Shown here in pieces: positions 35,401 to 39,018 of a DNA stretch of 39,018 bases. Position numbers and translations under genes: made by a program. The stretch covers positions 239,346-278,363 of the forward strand of contig NW_019091500.1 in the NCBI RefSeq assembly GCF_001949145.1. The letters run 5' to 3'. Each line of letters starts with the position of its first letter. The first letter of the stretch is position 1. Source of the stretch: Acanthaster planci (lineage: Eukaryota > Echinodermata > Asteroidea > Valvatida > Acanthasteridae). Under the pieces are notes generated by a model. It searched no databases. It saw only the letters and a program-made list of their open reading frames with translations, and was not told the origin of the DNA.

Positions 35401-36609
35401 GCTTTCATAAGTAACTGTTATTTAGTGATTCATCATGCTGTTAAAAATCTAAGTGCAAGTTTTATGGGATTTGTACAGTTCTGAGATACAGTCATGCATA
35501 TGTAAATAAGCTTATTTTCCTTAGGAATACGATACGTATTCAACAGAAACAAAGAAAATATTTACTAAATAGTACTTTTAAGAGTTTTCCCATTCCCATT
35601 GGTCAAGAGAGTCAGGTGGCTTGTTTTGAATGGTTGATGGGGCACCTGCTAGCTTTGTGCCATCTCATGCAGAACATGCTATGCCAATTTCCTCAGGAGA
35701 TTGTTTAAGGCTACTCACAAGAGGTACATGTACATACCAAAAATGGATAGAGGGAATCGTTGCAAATTTATAATTTTGAAAACTTTTTTTGACTTTGTAT
35801 CTCAGAAGTTTATATATGAATTGGTATTACTATGTGCTTGGCCAGTCTTAAATGTACAGCTCTGGCATTATCAACATCCATATTCCTGAGCTGTCTTAAA
35901 CAGAGGTTTAAGACAGTGGCCATGGACATGTTTATTCCTTGTTTATAATGAATATTCATATAACCCTTGTGACTTCAGGTGTGTATGGGTCAGTCCAGAT
36001 GCATGCTGACAATCCTGGTAGCTGGTTGTTACATTGTCATGTCAATGATCACATTCTGGGAGGCATGGAGACGTCTTACACAGTTATTGGAGGTAAGTTA
36101 AATGAAGATTTGAATGGGGGGATAACTGAAAATGAAAAATCTGGACAAAATTGAAGTGTTGGTTTCAGAAGTTCAAGATCAAACACCACAAAGAAAAGTG
36201 TACGTAGTGAATGGAATGATCTGTGAAATTCGGATTTAGTAGTTGAAAACACAACTTGTAAGGAAATATCACAATGACCTTGGAGATTCATCTTGCTATT
36301 CATGCATATTTGTATATGATTTCCTTTGGGACACATTGCCCAAGATTCAAAGTTGTAGACTCCATTACAAGCCTGGCATCTGTTGACATTGCACAATTTG
36401 GCACACATCCACTCAAAGTTGTAGACTCCATTTCGAGCCTAATATCTGGTGTCTTATGTTGATGTTGTTTCCACATTTTGTTTGCTGCACAAACAGTGAC
36501 AACTGAAAAGCCCCAGCCCCAACCAACCACACCAGCCTCCGCTTGCTGCATTGCTAGCACACTTCTGATTGTCATCACAGGATTCATCATGGCTTGGAAA
36601 TTCAATTAG
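17423..36609 (+). CDS. HEPH-like: Hephaestin/ceruloplasmin-like membrane-anchored multicopper ferroxidase, complete
   Basis: 17 exons: 17423-17616, 24535-24779, 25647-25859, 26325-26462, 26958-27124, 27295-27418, 27984-28149, 28595-28869, 29700-29914, 30486-30636, 31380-31592, 32100-32307, 32826-33088, 33462-33806, 34864-35046, 35979-36092, 36497-36609. All phases agree, giving 1108 residues; human ceruloplasmin and hephaestin are about 1065 and 1158. It should oxidise Fe2+ to Fe3+ outside the cell, coupled to O2 reduction. Seen: a signal peptide in the first ~25 residues and six cupredoxin domains. Trinuclear copper ligands are H135, H137, H195, H197, H1010, H1012, H1052, H1054. Type 1 sites are D4 (H664, C707, H712, M717) and D6 (H1007, C1053, H1058, M1063). 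The iron-site pair E967/H972 (ESNLMH) and D1057 are present. D2 keeps H310 and H358 but has S353 for Cys and A363 for Met. The C-terminus is one hydrophobic helix (about 1088-1105) after a Pro/Thr linker. Ceruloplasmin, hephaestin and HEPHL1 cannot be told apart here. Confidence 0.93.
20852..21011. mobile_element. Foldback MITE-like element, full-length copy
   Basis: The ends are inverted repeats of about 70 bp each. The left arm reads CGATTCACAATAGCGCGCC then TCCAAGAG and GCAACGCGTTGGCCAAT; the right arm is its imperfect reverse complement, ending TGCTATTATGAATCG. The two arms meet around a short loop between two GTCGAC sites. The element is about 160 bp and nearly all palindrome, with no coding capacity. 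A second, partial copy lies about 1 kb downstream. It is probably a non-autonomous DNA transposon whose family is not recognised; no target duplication is clear. Confidence 0.65.
21960..22063. mobile_element. Partial second copy of the 20852 foldback element
   Basis: It starts in the central hairpin (AAATCTGTCGACCC ... GGGTCGACAGATTT) and continues through GGCCAATGCGTTGCAAACTC, TTGGAGGCGCACTATT and TTGAATCG, matching the right half of the 20852-21011 element with substitutions. The left arm is absent. The loop between the two GTCGAC sites is inverted relative to the first copy, so the loop has flipped or the copies come from different parents. Confidence 0.6.
22312..22355. repeat. Dispersed repeat, copy 2
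   Basis: Diverged match to 8818-8863: it starts AAAGTCCAAGCCATCC and contains GGTGTTCGTCGA. It lies in intron 1 of the ferroxidase gene, about 250 bases after the partial foldback element. Confidence 0.4.
22982..23015. repeat. 34-bp near-perfect palindrome
   Basis: AGCTCTATGGTAGGCC and GGCCTATCATAGAGCT flank a central CCTAGG. Sixteen of 17 base pairs match and the other is a G-T wobble. There is no loop. It stands alone in intron 1 and is the kind of sequence that can form a cruciform. Confidence 0.75.
24293..24554 (+). repeat. Perfect 131-bp tandem duplication across the intron 1/exon 2 junction
   Basis: 24293-24423 and 24424-24554 are identical base for base. Each unit starts CTCAGATGTGAGTGCAG and ends with the splice acceptor (TTCATGCAG) plus the first 20 bases of exon 2. 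The second copy supplies the acceptor used in the gene model, since exon 2 starts at 24535. The identity means the duplication is very recent or an assembly artefact. Confidence 0.9.
24404..24430 (+). other. Possible in-frame 27-nt microexon made by the duplication
   Basis: The first copy of the 131-bp duplication has the same acceptor as exon 2. Twenty-seven bases later comes GTGAGT, a strong donor formed where the two copies meet. Because 27 is a multiple of three, an exon here would splice in frame between exons 1 and 2 and add nine residues (YEADFLPQI) that partly repeat the start of exon 2. If the first acceptor were used without that donor, a TGA would follow at 24432-24434. Whether it is used cannot be told from DNA. 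Confidence 0.35.
26213..26308 (+). repeat. 31-bp minisatellite, about 3 copies
   Basis: The unit contains TGGTTGGAATTATCTCA then AGATAATACCTTAG. The TGGTTGG motif starts at 26231, 26262 and 26293, giving a 31-bp period. Copies differ at a few positions. The array ends 16 bases before the exon 4 start at 26325, so it covers the place where the branch point of intron 3 would be. Confidence 0.85.
30828..30936 (+). repeat. 33-bp minisatellite, about 3.3 copies
   Basis: CTGCTTCAACATGACACAAA followed by CCATCACAAGCAC repeats with starts at 30828, 30861, 30894 and 30927. Copies are nearly identical. The period is a multiple of three, so the - strand is open through it, but it sits inside intron 10 and I do not take it as coding. 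Confidence 0.9.
32500..32558. repeat. Hairpin with telomere-like arms in intron 12
   Basis: A 23-bp arm (TTAACCCTAACCCTCCTCAA then TCC, 32500-32522) is followed by a 13-base loop and its reverse complement (32536-32558) with one mismatch. Each arm carries two telomere-type units (TTAGGG in one orientation), so the unit occurs in both orientations across the loop. Confidence 0.8.
34246..34831. mobile_element. TTAA-flanked, piggyBac-like non-autonomous element in intron 14
   Basis: TTAA at 34242-34245 and TTAA at 34832-34835 enclose about 586 bp. The ends are short inverted repeats, CCACTTCCTGCC on the left and CCACTTGCTGCC as the reverse complement of the right, 11 of 12 matching. Duplicated TTAA with ends beginning CC is the hallmark of piggyBac-type insertion. 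There is no transposase frame inside. It ends 32 bases before the exon 15 start at 34864. The inverted repeat is short, so chance cannot be excluded. Confidence 0.5.
36347..36455 (+). repeat. 66-bp imperfect direct duplication in intron 16
   Basis: TCAAAGTTGTAGACTCCATT starts at 36347 and again at 36413, each followed by a related tail (ACAAGCCTGGCATCTG against TCGAGCCTAATATCTG). There are two copies only. Confidence 0.7.
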
Positions 36610-38398
36610 GATGAAAGCATCTATTCCTGACTGAGGGCAGCATACCATTTTAGAGGCAGTAAGGAAGGCTTTTAGGCATTTAGACTTAAAAAGTTGAAAG
36701 CACTAGGTCAGCAGTCGATGATTAGACTTTTCTTTTGTTACAGGCATTAACTGATATGTTTTACAAACAGTAAAATTTCTAGAAAGTACACCCTCAGTAT
36801 AAACAGTTTTAGGTTCAAAATGCATGTTAATTTAATGAAGTATTTTTATGAGTATTTGGAATAGTATCTGTAATGTAATATGTTGCTACAGGAAACTTTG
36901 AGCCTTTTGTAATTATTTTTTTACTTATTACTGATGAACGGTTTGCAAACCACCAGTAGGCAGTACCTGCCCAAAGTGTGACCTTGAAGAAAGGAACAGT
37001 GCTTGCTCTGGGCTGTGATGTAGCAAGTGCCTATGCCTTATGCAGTGCATCTTGGAGTATTTATAACTGACGCTTGTAGGTTTAGCCGACCCCAAGTTGG
37101 GAGAAGGCCAGGAAGAAGTCGTAGATTTAGGGTTGTAAAATTTGGCTTTGTAATTGTTGCTAACTTTTACGAAGTTAATTTGATCTAAACATTTTGGATA
37201 TTGCTGCTGCGTAAACCAATAATTAATATGCATAGACATTTTGGAAAATGGAAATCTTATAACAGATGTTACATGTGTATTTCAGGAAGTGTTAGTGTTT
37301 TTATTTGTAGTTAAACTTTTTTGTCATATTTCATGGATCATGAGACAAGAAAAACCTATTGTTTGTAGATTGGTTTGCAGAAATACTTCATATTAGGCCC
37401 ATGCGGCTTCAAATGACTTCTTGTCTCAATACACTGGACAGGCTCTGTGGTTTTGGGGCTCAGCTGGAAAGAGAATTCCACCCTTGTTTCCTCAGAGTAA
37501 GTTAGTAACTATAGTTTAACGATCCAGATAAATTAGGCTAGGCCATTGGAATGTGGAGGCAGGGGTGTCCTGAGAAATGAAATCACCTTTGTCTTAGCAG
37601 TCCAGCAGGTCGGACAGATTGCATTTTGGGGTTCGTGGGAGTAGTTTGCAGTCAATGTCCCTGTCTTTCCTGTCTGTGTATGTGGCAATAATGGAATAAT
37701 GAATTGGAATTCGTGTAGATGTACTTAAAAAAATCATGTGCACTGGAATAATATTTAATCAAATTTGTGTATTTATTGTTTTTGTAAAATGTATGTTGCT
37801 ACCATGGCATCGCCATAGTAACCCTACCCCCCCCCAAGAGGGAACCAAAACAGATGGTGGACTCTACATGTATACTAATATTGGTACTGCAAATGTTTAT
37901 TTGGAGAACACAGCCCCCCTCAACATTCATTGCAGTAACTTACCACTTTCAACTCGTTGGTTAAGTCCTCCCCTCCAAAATACAAATTCTGAGGGTGTCC
38001 ATGGTTATTTCCCTGGTTTTTGCATGTGTATGTGTGAATTTTTGTACTTTTAAAGTAATCTTTTAATGATGTGTTTTAATCTACACTTTAATCTTTCAGT
38101 GGTTCCTTTATATTCATATTTTACAGTGCATGTAACTGAAAAAAACTTATTAGTTACACGCCAAAGTGTGACTAAGAAAAAAATTTACATTAAAATGAAA
38201 ATTGTCTGCAAATGGTGGATGATGACCTTGATTTGATTTTGTTTCAACAATTCAGAGCTCGCTCTCAAATGCCCCATCCAAGGGTCTTCCTGCAGTATTT
38301 ATAACAACCAAGAGAAAACTGTTCTATGAAAATTTTAAATGTGGGATTCAGTGTGCAAGTTTGTTAAAATTGGGAAAATTTATTTTTGTTATAAAATT
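36610..38398. other. 3' flank of the ferroxidase gene
   Basis: This follows the TAG at 36607-36609 and should contain the 3' UTR. I see no canonical AATAAA in the first kilobase, so the end of the transcript is not placed. A C-run near 37827-37836 and several T-rich tracts are present. No further exon or RNA gene is recognised. CAGTG-containing stretches near 36998 and 37044 were checked for an iron-responsive-element stem and do not pair. Confidence 0.45.
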
Positions 38399-39018
38399 AA
38401 AGGGGTTAACCTTGAAATTTTATCAAAATTGGTTTCAATCACTTTTTATTTAAAATTTATGAAAAAATTCATTTTTGGTCGAAAATTCAAAATGGTAAGG
38501 GGTTAGCACTGGAATTTTTAGAATTATGAAAAATTCATTTTTGTTCAAAAAGTGAAAATGGTAAAGGGTTAGCCTTGGAATTTTATTAAAAACAAGAAAA
38601 ATTCATTTTTGGTCGAAAATTGAAAACGGTAAGGGGTTAGTCTTGCAATTTTATTAAAATTGTGAAAAATTCATTTCTGGTCGAAAATTCAAAATGGTAA
38701 GGGGTAAGCATTGGAATTTTATTTGAATTACGAAAAATTAATATTTGGTCGAAAATTGAAAATGGTAGGGGGTAAGCCTTGCAATTTTATTAAAGGTACG
38801 AAAAATTGATATTCAGTCCAAAATTGAAAATGGTAAGGGGTAAGCCTTCCAATTTTATTAAAATTGAAATAATTCATTTTTGGTCGAAATTTCAAAATGG
38901 TAAGGGGTTAGCCTTGCAATTTTATTAAATTGTGAAAAATTTATTTTTGGTCGAAAATTCAAAATAGTAAGGGGTTAGCATTGGAATTTTATTAAAATTA
39001 TGAAAAATTAATTTTTGG
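38399..39018 (+). repeat. 67-68 bp AT-rich satellite array, running off the window end
   Basis: At least nine copies of a unit containing AAGGGGTTAGCCTTGGAATT then TTATTAAAATTATGAAAAATTC and TTTTTGGTCGAAAATTCAAA. The AAGGGG motif starts at about 38399, 38497, 38563, 38631, 38699, 38767, 38835, 38902 and 38969. The first interval, about 97, is longer because of an insertion; the rest are 66-68. Copies differ by substitutions and are not perfect. The array continues past 39018. Confidence 0.92.

Larger units (their letters stand above)
24780..36496 (+). other. Introns 2-16 of the ferroxidase gene
   Basis: The introns between listed exons run from 170 to about 1060 bases and all begin GT and end AG. 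Those over 300 bases with nothing beyond ordinary AT-rich sequence are 24780-25646, 26463-26957, 27419-27983, 28150-28594, 28870-29699, 29915-30485, 31593-32099, 33089-33461 and 35047-35978. Intron 3 carries a 31-bp minisatellite, intron 10 a 33-bp minisatellite, intron 12 a telomere-like hairpin, intron 14 a TTAA-flanked element and intron 16 a 66-bp duplication, each listed separately. Confidence 0.7.

Noticed and set aside
36990-37060. Possible iron-responsive elements (CAGTGC at about 36998 and 37044) after the ferroxidase gene
   Set aside because: The five bases on each side of CAGTGC do not pair, so the required stem is absent. The ferroxidase 5' leader likewise has no such hairpin.
37736-38053. 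105-codon open frame downstream of the ferroxidase gene
   Set aside because: It contains low-complexity and C-run sequence and shows no recognisable protein pattern; it is probably flank.

Overview
The window is animal nuclear DNA. Its genes are split into many short exons with GT-AG introns of a few hundred bases to about 7 kb, and long non-coding stretches carry small inverted-repeat elements and minisatellites. The protein families (a FAM187-like Ig membrane protein, an SLC16-type transporter and a hephaestin/ceruloplasmin ferroxidase) together with the compact introns suggest an invertebrate, perhaps a deuterostome. The species cannot be fixed from sequence alone. Three genes are recognisable, all on the + strand; I found no convincing gene on the - strand, no tRNA or rRNA, and no CRISPR array.

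Layout. (1) 752-5379: a FAM187A-like single-pass membrane protein whose 5' end is missing or lies outside the window. (2) 5380-9274: intergenic. (3) 9275-14395: an SLC16 (monocarboxylate transporter)-like gene of six visible exons. Its first exon was not found, and exon 4 has an apparent frameshift in a short GT run. Two intronic inverted-repeat elements sit inside it. (4) 14396-17422: intergenic. (5) 17423-36609: a complete 17-exon gene for a hephaestin-like multicopper ferroxidase. The spliced exons give 1108 codons plus stop with every splice phase matching. Intron 1 is nearly 7 kb and holds two related foldback elements; intron 14 holds a TTAA-flanked, piggyBac-like element. (6) 36610-38398: 3' flank. 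(7) 38399-39018: a 67-68 bp satellite array that runs off the window end.

Function. The ferroxidase model keeps all eight trinuclear-copper histidines, full type 1 copper sites in domains 4 and 6, and the domain-6 iron-site residues, so it should be an active membrane-anchored ferroxidase. Domain 2 has lost the type 1 cysteine. Nothing in the sequence ties the three genes into one pathway; they look like ordinary neighbours. The most notable features are a perfect 131-bp tandem duplication over an intron-exon junction of the ferroxidase gene, which could create an in-frame 27-nt exon, the transporter frameshift, the repeated-module structure of the FAM187-like gene, and several unnamed small mobile elements.
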